From NCBI GenBank assembly GCA_002748285.1, contig PDSA01000012.1, positions 1-64,000 of the forward strand: a DNA stretch of 64,000 nucleotides, written 5' to 3'. Below, one piece after another: positions 1 through 8,296 of the stretch (its first letter is position 1; the number at the start of each line of letters is the position of its first letter). The translations under genes were made by a program, and so were the position numbers. The notes under the pieces are model-generated. The model worked only from the letters and a program-made list of their open reading frames with translations, had not been told where the DNA came from and searched no databases. This DNA comes from Rhodobacterales bacterium. GTDB lineage: Bacteria > Pseudomonadota > Alphaproteobacteria > Rhodobacterales > Rhodobacteraceae.

Positions 1-49
1 GTGCGATGTCGGCATCCTGGTCCTGCATGTCTGAGACCCCATCCAAGCC

Positions 50-154
50 CTATTTCTGGTGATATTCTTTATACCATTCCACAAATTTCGCAATGCCAGT
101 ACGAACCGGCGTATTCGGACGATAACCCGTAAGAGCGTATAAAAGATCCACGAT
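50..154 (-). pseudogene. 3' fragment of an NAD-dependent sugar epimerase gene
   Basis: The minus strand reads about 34 codons ending at a TAG at 52-50, including ALTGYRPNTPVRTGIAKFV followed by EWYKEYHQK. This closely resembles the C-terminal end of NAD-dependent epimerase/dehydratases of the UDP-glucuronate 4-epimerase type, where a conserved 'TGY.P.T....G...FV.WY' ending is usual. Reading upstream in the same frame, a stop (TAA at 157-155) interrupts it, and no other epimerase sequence follows before rpmB. Only the tail is left, so the gene is broken here. Such enzymes make precursors for surface polysaccharide, which fits the polysaccharide genes at the far end of the window. Identification rests on a short segment. 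Confidence 0.6.
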
Positions 155-224
155 TTATCGCTGGCAGGAGTGAATTTTGATCCCCAAACCCACGAAGCAT
201 CCGCGTAAAATCAAAGAGTTACCA

Positions 225-257
225 CCAAAAGGCACAATCATAATTGTGTCGTTTGGC
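225..257. repeat. 33-bp near-palindrome, copy 1
   Basis: A 33-bp sequence that recurs at 57707-57739 in the same orientation with one mismatch; identity stops sharply on both sides. The first 32 bases are an imperfect palindrome (26 of 32 positions agree with the reverse complement), with a core CACAAT-CATA-ATTGTG. It lies between the broken epimerase and the rpmB terminator. It could be a REP/MITE-type element, an end of a lost insertion sequence or a protein-binding site. I do not recognise it. Confidence 0.7.
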
Positions 258-361
258 GATAAGGGACAGCTTCGCCCGCAATCATGCCCACATCAACAGT
301 ATCACAGGCCGGAGAACCCCAATGCCCAAGCCTTCAGGCGATACGCCGCAGGACACCCCCC

Positions 362-394
362 AAAAACAGCAAAAGCCCCGCCAGAAGCAGGGCT
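362..394 (-). terminator. Rho-independent terminator of rpmB
   Basis: On the minus strand an 8-bp stem (394-387 with 381-374, one G-T pair, loop of about 5 nt) is followed by a T-rich run TTTTGCTGTTTTT. It starts about 48 bases past the rpmB stop, the expected place for its terminator. Confidence 0.8.
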
Positions 395-441
395 ATTTAC
401 ATGACAATCAAGGCATATCCCATGCCCTCAGAAATCAGCCC

Positions 442-729
442 TTAAGCGGCGGCCTGAGCCTGAGCGATGTCTTTTTTGATTTTCAGAGCCTTCTCGGACA
501 GTTCGCAATCCTTGGCTTTGGCCAGAAACGCGTCCAGACCACCGCGGTGATCAACCGTACGCAACGCCGCAGCCGACACACGCAGCTTGAACGAGCGGCC
601 CAGAACATCAGACATCAGAGTGACGTCATTCAGGTTGGGCAGAAACCGGCGGCGGGTTCTGTTTTTGGCGTGGCTCACATTGTTGCCAGACATTGGACCT
701 TTACCGGTCAGTTCGCAGCGACGTGCCAT
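442..729 (-). CDS. rpmB: 50S ribosomal protein L28
   Basis: Encodes a 95-residue ribosomal protein L28 of the large subunit. The start [20 protein letters not shown] and the middle segment [11 protein letters not shown] are characteristic of bL28. The alanine-rich C-terminus (AQAQAAA) and the length fit alphaproteobacterial L28. An upstream in-frame ATG at 744 would add five residues, but GAGGG sits a good distance ahead of the ATG at 729, so that start is preferred. The gene stands alone, with a promoter at 838-866 and a terminator at 362-394. The leader between promoter and start contains a GGGCAC/GTGCCC hairpin (about 796-821) of unknown role. There are no Cys-pair zinc motifs, so this is the zinc-independent form. 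Confidence 0.95.
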   Translation of the reverse strand: MARRCELTGKGPMSGNNVSHAKNRTRRRFLPNLNDVTLMSDVLGRSFKLRVSAAALRTVDHRGGLDAFLAKAKDCELSEKALKIKKDIAQAQAAA

Positions 730-837
730 AATCTTTTCCCTCATGTCTCAGCGCCAGCCCAATCTGATGCCTTTGGACGGCTCGATAATACAATAGGGCA
801 CCGACTCAACTGACAGTGCCCTGAATTCCATTTGCGG

Positions 838-866
838 TGTCTAGGGCCAAAGCGGCGGGGCGTCAA
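838..866 (-). promoter_or_regulatory. Sigma-70-type promoter for rpmB
   Basis: On the minus strand TTGACG (866-861) is followed by a 17-bp spacer and TAGACA (843-838), a good match to a housekeeping promoter. It lies about 110 bp ahead of the rpmB ATG. The call is by eye. Confidence 0.6.
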
Positions 867-888
867 GTGATTCACACATAAATATCCG

Positions 889-2715
889 TCACCCTCCCAG
901 AAAACCACCAGATTGATGTTGCCACAGATCAGCATAAATCCCGTTTTGCCTCAGCAAGCTGTCGTGATCACCATCCTCAACGATCCGCCCCTGATCCAGC
1001 ACGATGATCCGGTCCATCCGGGCGATGGTGGACAAACGATGCGCAATAGCAATCACGGTTTTGCCCTGCATCATGTTATCCAGCGCACTCTGAATCGCCA
1101 GCTCGGCCTCGCTGTCGAGCGCGGATGTGGCCTCGTCCAGCACCAGAATCGGCGCGTTTTTCAGCATTACCCGGGCAATGGCAATGCGCTGACGCTGCCC
1201 GCCAGACAGCTTTACGCCGCGCTCGCCGACCTGAGCCTGATAGCCGGTGCGCCCGCCGGGATCGGACAGGGTCTGGATAAAATCATCGGCCTGAGCGCAT
1301 TTGGCCGCCGCCCGCAGTTCGGCCTCGGTCGCATCGGGTTTGCCGTAAAGGATGTTGTCGCGCACCGATCGATGCAGCAGCGAAGAATCCTGACTGACCA
1401 CACCAATCACGGCGCGCAAGCTGTCCTGCGTCACCGTTGAAATATCCTGCCCGTCAATCAGCACCTGCCCGGATTCAGCATCGCGAAACCGCAGCAGCAG
1501 ATTGACAAGGCTGGACTTCCCCGCACCGGAGCGGCCAATCAGCCCCAGCTTTTGCCCCGCCGGGATGGTCAGCGACACATGATCCAGCCCGCCGCTTTTG
1601 CGCCCGTAATGGTGGGAAATATCGCGAAATTCGATGCGCCCTGCGCTCAGCGCCAGCGCCGGAGCATTGGGCCTGTCGACCACCGAATGCGGCACCGAAA
1701 CCGATTGCAGCCCTTCCCGCACCACGCCGATTTGCTCAAAGATGCGGATCGACAGCCACATGATCCAGCCGCTCATGCCATTCAGGCGCACCGTCAGGGC
1801 CGAGGCCGCCGCCACCTGCCCGATCGACACCTGCCCGACCGACCACAGCCAGACGGCCATTCCCAGTACCGTGACGATCAGAAATCCGTTCAGCAGGGTC
1901 AGGCCAAAAGACATTGTTGTCATCAGGCGCACAAATCTCAGCAGGCGCAGGCGAAAGCGTTTCACGGCAGACAGGGCATACGTCTCTTCCCGCCCGCCAT
2001 GGGCGAACAGTTTGACGCTCTCTATATTGCTGTAAGAATCCACAATCCGCCCGGTCACCATAGAGCGCGCATCGGAAAACCGTTCGCTGGCAACCGCCAC
2101 CTTTCCCGAAATCCAGCGCACATAAGCGGCGTAAACCAGCACCCAAACCAACAGTGGCACAGCCAGCCGGTAATCCGTTTGTGACAGGATCACCGCAGCG
2201 CTGACCACGTAGGCCAAGGCATACCAGATGCCTTCGAAAAACATGAACGTCAGATCCTCGACCGCCACCCGCAGCTGCATCACCCGATTGGCCACGCGAC
2301 CGGCAAAATCATTCTGAAAAAAGCCGACCGACTGGCCCAGCAAATATTTGTGCGACCGCCACAGCACCTGAGGCTGCATATTGCCGGCAAAGCCCTGTTC
2401 CAGAAAGGCTCGGTTCAACAAAATCGCCAGCGGGCGGATGCAGATGATGAACAGCACCGCCAGCAGCATCTCAACCCCATACCGGGACCAAAACGCATCC
2501 GGGCTGGAGGCATTCATCAGGTCAATGACATGGCCGAGATAAAAAATCAGCCCCGCTTCGATCACCGCCACCAGTATTCCGGTCAGACCCATCGCAACCA
2601 TCAGCTTTTTGAACGGAGCATAATGGCTGCGCAGATAGGCCCACAGGGTATCCGGCGGGGTGGTTTGCGCAAAAGGGGCAAACGGGTTGATCAGATTTTC
2701 AAAAAACCGAAACAT
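889..2715 (-). CDS. ABC exporter, fused membrane and ATPase domains
   Basis: A 608-residue half-transporter of the MsbA/type-I exporter kind that would work as a homodimer in the inner membrane. Residues 1-330 hold about six membrane helices (for example around 40-60, 82-102, 160-200, 270-292). The ATPase domain has Walker A GRSGAGKSS (394-402), signature LSGGQ (503-507), Walker B ILVLDE (523-528) and an H-loop IAHRLST. The substrate cannot be read from the sequence; lipid, polysaccharide or drug export are all possible. It is separated by about 95 bp from meaB upstream and by 159 bp from rpmB, so it may be a single-gene unit. The start ATG at 2715 gives a normal N-terminus for this family. 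Confidence 0.9.
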   Translation of the reverse strand: MFRFFENLINPFAPFAQTTPPDTLWAYLRSHYAPFKKLMVAMGLTGILVAVIEAGLIFYLGHVIDLMNASSPDAFWSRYGVEMLLAVLFIICIRPLAILLNRAFLEQGFAGNMQPQVLWRSHKYLLGQSVGFFQNDFAGRVANRVMQLRVAVEDLTFMFFEGIWYALAYVVSAAVILSQTDYRLAVPLLVWVLVYAAYVRWISGKVAVASERFSDARSMVTGRIVDSYSNIESVKLFAHGGREETYALSAVKRFRLRLLRFVRLMTTMSFGLTLLNGFLIVTVLGMAVWLWSVGQVSIGQVAAASALTVRLNGMSGWIMWLSIRIFEQIGVVREGLQSVSVPHSVVDRPNAPALALSAGRIEFRDISHHYGRKSGGLDHVSLTIPAGQKLGLIGRSGAGKSSLVNLLLRFRDAESGQVLIDGQDISTVTQDSLRAVIGVVSQDSSLLHRSVRDNILYGKPDATEAELRAAAKCAQADDFIQTLSDPGGRTGYQAQVGERGVKLSGGQRQRIAIARVMLKNAPILVLDEATSALDSEAELAIQSALDNMMQGKTVIAIAHRLSTIARMDRIIVLDQGRIVEDGDHDSLLRQNGIYADLWQHQSGGFLGG

Positions 2716-2809
2716 GGTAAGGCGGGTATATTGGAAAAGGCGCGCAAAACCAACTCCGCCGCCGGTGGAGGTGAAATTTGCACCCAGCCGCCAGACGCTG
2801 CCCGGCCGC

Positions 2810-3778
2810 TTATTGCCCGGTCAAAGCCTGATTGACTGCCGCGGAAACCGAAATCTCACCGGCCGCAACTGCTTTGCCCAGCCGCTCCATCCGTTCGGGC
2901 ATGTCGCCTTGGGACAGCTGCGCCAGCAGACCCAGCTTGACTTCTTCTTCGAACCAGTGGCGGGCCTGATGGGCGCGGGTGCTGTCCCAAAAGCCGTTTT
3001 CCTTGCGCCATTGGGTCAGGTGCTGCATTGCCTCCCAGGCCTCGTCCATGCCGTTGCCCTCCAGCGAAGACACCAGCTGTGCCCGGGGATAGCCCTCGGG
3101 ATCTTGTGCCCGTTTGCGCAGCAGCCGCAAAGCCCCGGCATAATCGGCGCGGGTGCGGTTGGCGGCGGGCAGCAGGTCTCCGTCGGCCTTGTTGATCAGG
3201 ATCAGATCGGCGATCTCCATGATGCCGCGCTTCACACCCTGAAGCTCGTCCCCGCCGGCCGGCGCCAGCAGCAGCACGAACAGATCCGACATCTCGGCCA
3301 CCATGGTTTCCGATTGCCCCACGCCAACGGTTTCGATCAGCACCACGTCAAAACCGGCGGCTTCGCACAGCATCACCGCCTCGCGGGTGCGCCGGGCCAC
3401 GCCGCCCAGCGCGGTGCGGCTGGGAGAGGGGCGGATAAAGGCCGAAGGGTCGCGCGATAAGCGCTCCATCCGGGTTTTATCGCCCAGAATCGAGCCCCCC
3501 GAACGCGCCGAGGACGGGTCCACCGCCAGCACCGCCACCCGCAGCCCCTGCCCTGTCAGACGCAGGCCAAAGCTTTCGATAAAGGTGGATTTGCCCACCC
3601 CCGGGGTGCCGGACAGGCCGATGCGCAGCGCCTGCGGGCTATGCCGGATATGTTCGAGCAATTCCAGAGCCTGACAGCGGTGATCATAGCGGGTGCTTTC
3701 CACCAGAGTGATCGCCCGCGCCAATGCCCGCCGCTCGCCCGCCATCAGGCGTGCCGCCATCTCTGAAACATCCATCAC
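2810..3778 (-). CDS. meaB: Methylmalonyl-CoA mutase-associated GTPase MeaB
   Basis: A 322-residue P-loop GTPase of the MeaB/ArgK family, which protects adenosylcobalamin-dependent methylmalonyl-CoA mutase and helps load its cofactor. Visible motifs: Walker A GTPGVGKST (57-65), the switch segment IETVGVGQSE (148-157), base-specificity motif NKAD (196-199), and the VDPSSARSGGSILGDKTRM block typical of the family. No mutase gene lies beside it, so the partner must be elsewhere. It is oriented with the ABC exporter downstream, but the roughly 95-bp gap gives no strong sign of an operon. Confidence 0.93.
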   Translation of the reverse strand: MMDVSEMAARLMAGERRALARAITLVESTRYDHRCQALELLEHIRHSPQALRIGLSGTPGVGKSTFIESFGLRLTGQGLRVAVLAVDPSSARSGGSILGDKTRMERLSRDPSAFIRPSPSRTALGGVARRTREAVMLCEAAGFDVVLIETVGVGQSETMVAEMSDLFVLLLAPAGGDELQGVKRGIMEIADLILINKADGDLLPAANRTRADYAGALRLLRKRAQDPEGYPRAQLVSSLEGNGMDEAWEAMQHLTQWRKENGFWDSTRAHQARHWFEEEVKLGLLAQLSQGDMPERMERLGKAVAAGEISVSAAVNQALTGQ

Positions 3779-3894
3779 TTACCGGCCCTTTCAGCAGCTG
3801 CTATCCAATAACAACGGACTGATATTGTGCAACGGCCCGCTTGACAAACATCTTATGCCAAAGCGCACGCACAAAGAAAGAAGGAAGCGAAGCT

Positions 3895-4068
3895 ATGGTC
3901 CGTTTGAATGCAACAAAATTGTTAGGATTGGTGGTATTATTGGCGATTGCTCTGGTCTTGCCATCGGTTTTGCCTACGCCGGAAGCGAGCAAAGAAGCAC
4001 AGCATATCGGTTTGATGCCAACGGGTGCGGTTTTGGAGGGTGATACAGTTGCTAGTCATACCTGCTGA
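3895..4068 (+). CDS. Small hypothetical protein with one hydrophobic segment
   Basis: A 57-residue reading frame starting MVRLNATKLLGLVVLLAIAL. AAGGAAG sits about 8 bases ahead of the ATG at 3895; an in-frame upstream start at 3841 has no comparable site. Residues 8-24 are a hydrophobic helix that could be a signal anchor. The rest is short and polar, with a single Cys as the last residue. Its end overlaps the end of the opposite-strand gene by 17 bp. I do not recognise a family, and the support is the ribosome-binding site and the plausible membrane segment only. Confidence 0.4.
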   Translation: MVRLNATKLLGLVVLLAIALVLPSVLPTPEASKEAQHIGLMPTGAVLEGDTVASHTC

Positions 4069-4501
4069 TGATATCGAAGCTCGGGTTGGCCATATCTATC
4101 TCGGGTTTGACTTTGGCAACCACAAAGCCCGCCCACCCGAACCTCTCATCCACACCAGCACCACCGATCTCTTTTGAGTACATCAAGGGAACCCATATGA
4201 CTACGTCATCTGGACGAAGCCGATCTCCCCTCCCGCTTGCTGTGTGGGCAACCACCAAAAAGCCACCATCATCAGAGGCAACTTTTAGTGTTACGAGCTG
4301 CGTCCCATCAGCTTCGACTTTTACGGCTTCCTGTGTTCCGAACTCCTTTGTGGAATCGACCACCAAAGCAACGATGCCTTGTTTTGGTTTGATCTCCGTA
4401 TGACCAAATTTGCATTGGTATTCGAAAAAGGCCTCACCGCTCTTGAAAGGAAGTTTCTGCGGTAAGTCTGGGAGCTTTTTCTTCGAGAACGGCCACACCA
4501 T
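4052..4501 (-). CDS. Conserved-looking hypothetical protein
   Basis: A 149-residue soluble protein beginning MVWPFSKKKLPDLPQKLPF. It is rich in beta-strand-like stretches (GIVALVVDS, QLVTLKVAS, GGFLVVAH, DVVIWVPL, GWAGFVVAKV), suggesting a compact beta fold. No catalytic motif, signal peptide or membrane helix is seen. Amino-acid composition looks like a real protein. Two tandem 19-bp repeats lie just upstream (4521-4558). It overlaps the end of the small plus-strand frame by 17 bp. I do not recognise the family and give no function. Confidence 0.6.
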   Translation of the reverse strand: MVWPFSKKKLPDLPQKLPFKSGEAFFEYQCKFGHTEIKPKQGIVALVVDSTKEFGTQEAVKVEADGTQLVTLKVASDDGGFLVVAHTASGRGDRLRPDDVVIWVPLMYSKEIGGAGVDERFGWAGFVVAKVKPEIDMANPSFDIISRYD

Positions 4502-4520
4502 GAAAACCTCTCATCTCAAT

Positions 4521-4558
4521 TTCTTTTGTTTCTTGCAGCTTCTTTTGTTTCTTGCAGC
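4521..4558. repeat. Perfect 19-bp tandem duplication
   Basis: TTCTTTTGTTTCTTGCAGC occurs twice in direct succession (4521-4539 and 4540-4558). It sits 20 bp upstream of the minus-strand gene that starts at 4501, so it is in or beside that gene's promoter/leader. It may be a simple slippage product. Confidence 0.85.
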
Positions 4559-4745
4559 AGCCCCCAGACGCTGCGCAGGCGTTCTTTGGCAGATCACCCC
4601 CAACCGCCCCCACCTAGACGATTGGAGAAGATAGTATTTGCTGCTTCTGACCATCATCCTGCTAATTTTTGCTGCATAGTCAACCGGAATTGTATTTACT
4701 ACCGCTGATACCGGAAAAATCAGCGGATTTTAAACGCGGGGCAGG

Positions 4746-4916
4746 ACATCGGTTGCGATTGAACACAGCGATGAGGAGTCGCAATTTTCATACGCACAAT
4801 TGCGTAGGTACAAGGCGGCGCAGTCGCTTTCTGAAAGGCGCCGGATCGTTCTGAGATGTGCGGATGGTCTGACCCGCAAAGAGGTCGCCGGGGAACTCGG
4901 CCACTCTGAGCATACG
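4746..4916 (+). pseudogene. IS630-type transposase, N-terminal scrap
   Basis: In one frame the plus strand reads through LRRYKAAQSLSERRRIVLRC and then ADGLTRKEVAGELGHSEHT. This resembles the helix-turn-helix N-terminus of IS630-family transposases ('L..R..IVL..A.G.T...VA..LG.S..TV'). The similarity stops at about 4916, where a C-rich stretch begins, and no start codon or catalytic DDE region is present. It is a relic. The rest of the gap between 4502 and 5026 holds the tandem repeat (4521-4558), a small AAAATC/GATTTT hairpin near 4720-4735 and the hairpin at 4943-4981; nothing else is recognisable. Confidence 0.6.
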
Positions 4917-4942
4917 GCACCCCCCCTGCCAGCGGCACCGTT

Positions 4943-4981
4943 GGTCTGCGCCCCCTGATCCCCCCTAGGTGGGCGCAGACC
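4943..4981 (-). terminator. Hairpin downstream of the ChaN-like gene
   Basis: A perfect 11-bp inverted repeat (GGTCTGCGCCC at 4943-4953 with GGGCGCAGACC at 4971-4981, loop 17 nt) lies 45 bp past the end of the minus-strand gene at 5027. No T-run follows, so its role as a terminator is only likely from position. Confidence 0.45.
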
Positions 4982-5026
4982 TTGATTCCCGGGATGATAC
5001 GAGGTTGTGCAAGGGCGTTTTGCCGA

Positions 5027-5833
5027 TCACGACACCAGCCCCGAATCCAAGGAAAACACCGCATCGGCAATGCCTTTGGCGCAGCCCTGCCCGGCTTCAT
5101 CCGGCAATAGCACCGCATGGTCTGTGATCCCCAGATCGTTTAGCTGAAACGGTGTGCCGCCGCCATATTCCAGATGCCCACGGCCGATGATGCCGATCAC
5201 CAGCGGCGCATCGGGGGCTGTGGTGGCTTCGGCAATCCGGCAGGCAAAGGCCCGATCCCAGCACTGTTGCGCCCGCACAAAACGGTCAAAAGCCGGGTCA
5301 GACCCGGATTGTGCAATCCGATCAGGCCGAGCGCCCCCGGTTGCGGCAAACAGGTAATCGCGATAGGCCGCGCTGGCGGGGGCGGCGGGGGTGAGGCCTT
5401 CTTTATCCGCATCCGGGATGCTTTCCCAACCGTCCTTGCCCACTTCGCTGACCAAGCCTCGACGGCAATTCAGGCCGATCATCGGCACCCGAAACGCCCG
5501 GCAAAAGTGAAACAGCGGCAGATAGAGCTCGGCCGCAAACCCCCAGACGGTTGCCCATTCCGAGCGCTCCAGAAACGCGGCCTCGCTCAACGCCCCGCTG
5601 ACCCAATCGGCCAGCACCGGGTTCAGACGCGCCGGGAACATTTCGAACCCCATCACGATGTCGGACCGATGCGCCAGCAGACCCGCCGCCACATGCATCT
5701 GCCACAAATGCTGCCCGGCGCGGTCATGTTGTTCGCCCAGCAACACCGCCTGCAAGCCCGCCAGCCGCGCCATCAGATCGCAATGGGCGATGTGCCGACC
5801 CGTTTCGGGGATCACCCAACGCCCTGTTTCCAT
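5027..5833 (-). CDS. ChaN-like (haem-binding/Tiki-type) protein
   Basis: A 268-residue protein with the ChaN/DUF399 hallmarks: LLGEQHD (31-37), GFEMFP (62-67), and a later IGIIGRGHLEYG segment supplying the conserved histidine region. Characterised members are iron- or haem-regulated surface proteins, and the wider fold is shared with Tiki/TraB proteases. The frame here starts at METGRWVIPETG and shows no signal peptide or lipobox, so the location is uncertain. It ends near a hairpin (4943-4981) and starts 28 bp after the stop of the mechanosensitive channel gene, so the two are probably co-transcribed. Confidence 0.75.
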   Translation of the reverse strand: METGRWVIPETGRHIAHCDLMARLAGLQAVLLGEQHDRAGQHLWQMHVAAGLLAHRSDIVMGFEMFPARLNPVLADWVSGALSEAAFLERSEWATVWGFAAELYLPLFHFCRAFRVPMIGLNCRRGLVSEVGKDGWESIPDADKEGLTPAAPASAAYRDYLFAATGGARPDRIAQSGSDPAFDRFVRAQQCWDRAFACRIAEATTAPDAPLVIGIIGRGHLEYGGGTPFQLNDLGITDHAVLLPDEAGQGCAKGIADAVFSLDSGLVS

Positions 5834-5861
5834 CGCTTGCTCTCCTTTGGTCCTGACGTGC

Positions 5862-8063
5862 TTAGCTGCTCTGTGGCTGCTCTTGCCCCGTCAGCCGCGC
5901 CGGGCCATCGGATTTGTCGCCGGACTCGCCAAAAAAGATGGTCTGATGCGGGAATGGGATTTCGATATTCCGCTCATCAAAAATCCGTTTCAAGATACCA
6001 TTATAGGCCCGCCCAATCCCCCAATGATCGCCCGGGGTGCATTTGATCTTGATGCGGAACACCACGGCACTGTCGCCGAAGCTCTGCAAGCCATGCCATT
6101 CCATTTCCCCCAGAATTTTGCGGGCGTAATCAGGAACCGAAACCAGCTCGGCAAAGGCATCCTGCATCGCGGTTTTGACTTTGTCGGCGTCCTCGGAATA
6201 ACCCACCCCCATATCGCACAGGAAATAGCAGAAATCACGGGCATAGCTGGTGACCATATCGACGGACGAAAACGGCAGGATATGATAGGCGCCCACCGGA
6301 TCGCGGATGCTGACCGAGCGCACGGTCAGCTTTTCCACCTTGCCGGTGATACTGCCCACCGTCACCGTATCCCCGACATTCATCGCGTTTTCGATCTGGA
6401 TGAAAATGCCCGTGATGATGTCCTGCACCATTTTCTGAGCCCCAAACCCGATCGCCAGACCCAGCACCCCGGCCGAGGCCAGCAGCGGCGCAATATCCAG
6501 CCCGATTTCTGACAGAACAAACATCAGGGTGATAATCAGCAGCGCAATCGTTGCAGCGTTGCGGAACAGAGTCATCAGGGTGGTTTCCCGCGCCGAAGCG
6601 ACTTTGCCCACCGATGGGTTCAGACGGTAATCGACCCAGGCGTTCAGCACGACCCAGATCATGAATGACACGAACAGCACCATCATTACCGCCAACACAA
6701 TCGTCATCAGTTTCAGGCCCAGCGGACTGGACAACAGCGCCGGCAGGTCGATCGCCTCAACTGCATCCAGCATCAGCATCACCGCCAGGATCATGATCAG
6801 ATAGCGAAACACGTTCAGAAATGTCGGCAGAAACCGGTTCAGGCGGCTTTGCAGCAGCGGCACCTTTTGCGACAGAGACTCTGGCACCGGGATGCCGTTT
6901 TCAGTGATCCGGCTTAGAAACCGTGACAGGGTGATGCCGAACATGACCACCAGCACCATCTGCCCCGACGAGATAAAGGATTGAAACACCGCGCTGGGGG
7001 GACGCACAGCCACCATGATCAGCATGGTCACCAGATAGAGGATCACCGGAATGTGCCAGAACGACGCCAAGCGGGCCAGAAACCCGCTTGGGGCGGAGGG
7101 CTGAAATTCGGGGCTGTCGGCGTCATTATCTTCGGCCAGCCACCGCGCCACGCTGGCCCGGTTTCTAATGCTGATCCAGATCAGATAGACCAGCACCGAC
7201 ATCGCGATCAGGGTCGAGACCAGCTGCGCCGAGCTATAAGACGCATTGGCATTGATCACCGGCACCACCAACAGCTGCCCATAGCCAAGGATGCCGGCAA
7301 TCCAGCTGATCCGTCTGGACAAATATCCGGCCTGCCGGGAGTTGATCGGCAGCAGGCGCAACTCCGGGGCGCTGGGGGTGATGAACAGGCGAATGACAAC
7401 CTTGAAGGCTCCGACCAGCAAAAAGGCGTTCAGGAACATGGTCTGGCGGATGCCGATCTGACCGGGGTCTCCGGTCAGCAACAACCCCACCCCATAGCCC
7501 GCCGCCCAGGTGGCGATCAGCGTGGCCAAATCCACCAACCCGGCCGAAGCCCACAGCCACAGCCTTTTGCCAAACCGGGCGGTTTGGGCCTTATCGTTGA
7601 GGTGGCGATAGATGTATTTGGAATAGTTGCGCAGCAATATGTAAAGGCCAACGGTGATCGCAATGATCAGCGCCAGATTTTTCAGCACCTCCCAAAGCGC
7701 GGTAATCTCGCTGCCATCCAGATTGCTGAGCCGCTTGGGCAGAAGTTGCATCTGCACCGAAATCGAAGACACGGTTTGCATCACGCTTTCGGCAGCATCC
7801 TGCGTGGCCTGCGCCACCCGACGGCTGAAGGTCAGCTTTTTTTGGGGGGCCGGGGTAGCCTTGGGCGCAGCTGGCTTGTCGGCCCCGTCCCGCAGCCGCT
7901 GGATCAACGCATTACGGGCGGTTTCGTTTTCCAGAATGTCAATCAGCTGGTTGATTTCATCTGCTGGTTTGGCCGCCTCAGCCTGTGTTGCCGCTTGCTG
8001 GGCAGAGGCCGGAACGGCAAGAAACATCAGGATAAATGTCAGGGAGCGCAGCAGCTGGAACAT
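5862..8063 (-). CDS. Large MscS-family mechanosensitive channel
   Basis: A 733-residue inner-membrane channel of the extended MscS type (YbiO-like), which opens under membrane tension to release osmolytes. Residues 1-21 form a signal peptide ending ASA|QQ. A periplasmic linker and about nine or ten membrane helices precede the MscS core. The pore helix GVLGLAIGFGAQKMVQD lies at 532-548, followed by the beta domain (MNVGDTVTVG onward) and a cytoplasmic alpha/beta tail. The last helix has the Gly/Ala packing pattern of MscS. It is followed 28 bp later by the ChaN-like gene, likely in one transcript. Confidence 0.92.
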   Translation of the reverse strand: MFQLLRSLTFILMFLAVPASAQQAATQAEAAKPADEINQLIDILENETARNALIQRLRDGADKPAAPKATPAPQKKLTFSRRVAQATQDAAESVMQTVSSISVQMQLLPKRLSNLDGSEITALWEVLKNLALIIAITVGLYILLRNYSKYIYRHLNDKAQTARFGKRLWLWASAGLVDLATLIATWAAGYGVGLLLTGDPGQIGIRQTMFLNAFLLVGAFKVVIRLFITPSAPELRLLPINSRQAGYLSRRISWIAGILGYGQLLVVPVINANASYSSAQLVSTLIAMSVLVYLIWISIRNRASVARWLAEDNDADSPEFQPSAPSGFLARLASFWHIPVILYLVTMLIMVAVRPPSAVFQSFISSGQMVLVVMFGITLSRFLSRITENGIPVPESLSQKVPLLQSRLNRFLPTFLNVFRYLIMILAVMLMLDAVEAIDLPALLSSPLGLKLMTIVLAVMMVLFVSFMIWVVLNAWVDYRLNPSVGKVASARETTLMTLFRNAATIALLIITLMFVLSEIGLDIAPLLASAGVLGLAIGFGAQKMVQDIITGIFIQIENAMNVGDTVTVGSITGKVEKLTVRSVSIRDPVGAYHILPFSSVDMVTSYARDFCYFLCDMGVGYSEDADKVKTAMQDAFAELVSVPDYARKILGEMEWHGLQSFGDSAVVFRIKIKCTPGDHWGIGRAYNGILKRIFDERNIEIPFPHQTIFFGESGDKSDGPARLTGQEQPQSS

Positions 8064-8296
8064 CTCAGAGCCTTTATCATTGGGTCATCTACGGGCTTGA
8101 ACGGCACTTGTAATGTGCCGGGGCAAGAATGCAATGGGGCAAATACCATCCAGACGGCCCCCCGCTATGCCATTGCACCACTGCAAGAGCGGGCTCACAT
8201 TGTGCAGGGGATTGCCGCATTCCGCCAATATCGGCGTAAATTCAAAGTCTTACAGCCCTCTGGAGGCGGATCACCAGCACAGCCTGTTTATGGCCT

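Noticed and set aside
244..813. A 189-codon plus-strand frame over rpmB
   Set aside because: Antisense to the ribosomal protein gene and its leader; no motif.
4521..4558. Tandem 19-bp repeat as a CRISPR or operator array
   Set aside because: Only two copies without spacers; slippage is a simpler explanation.
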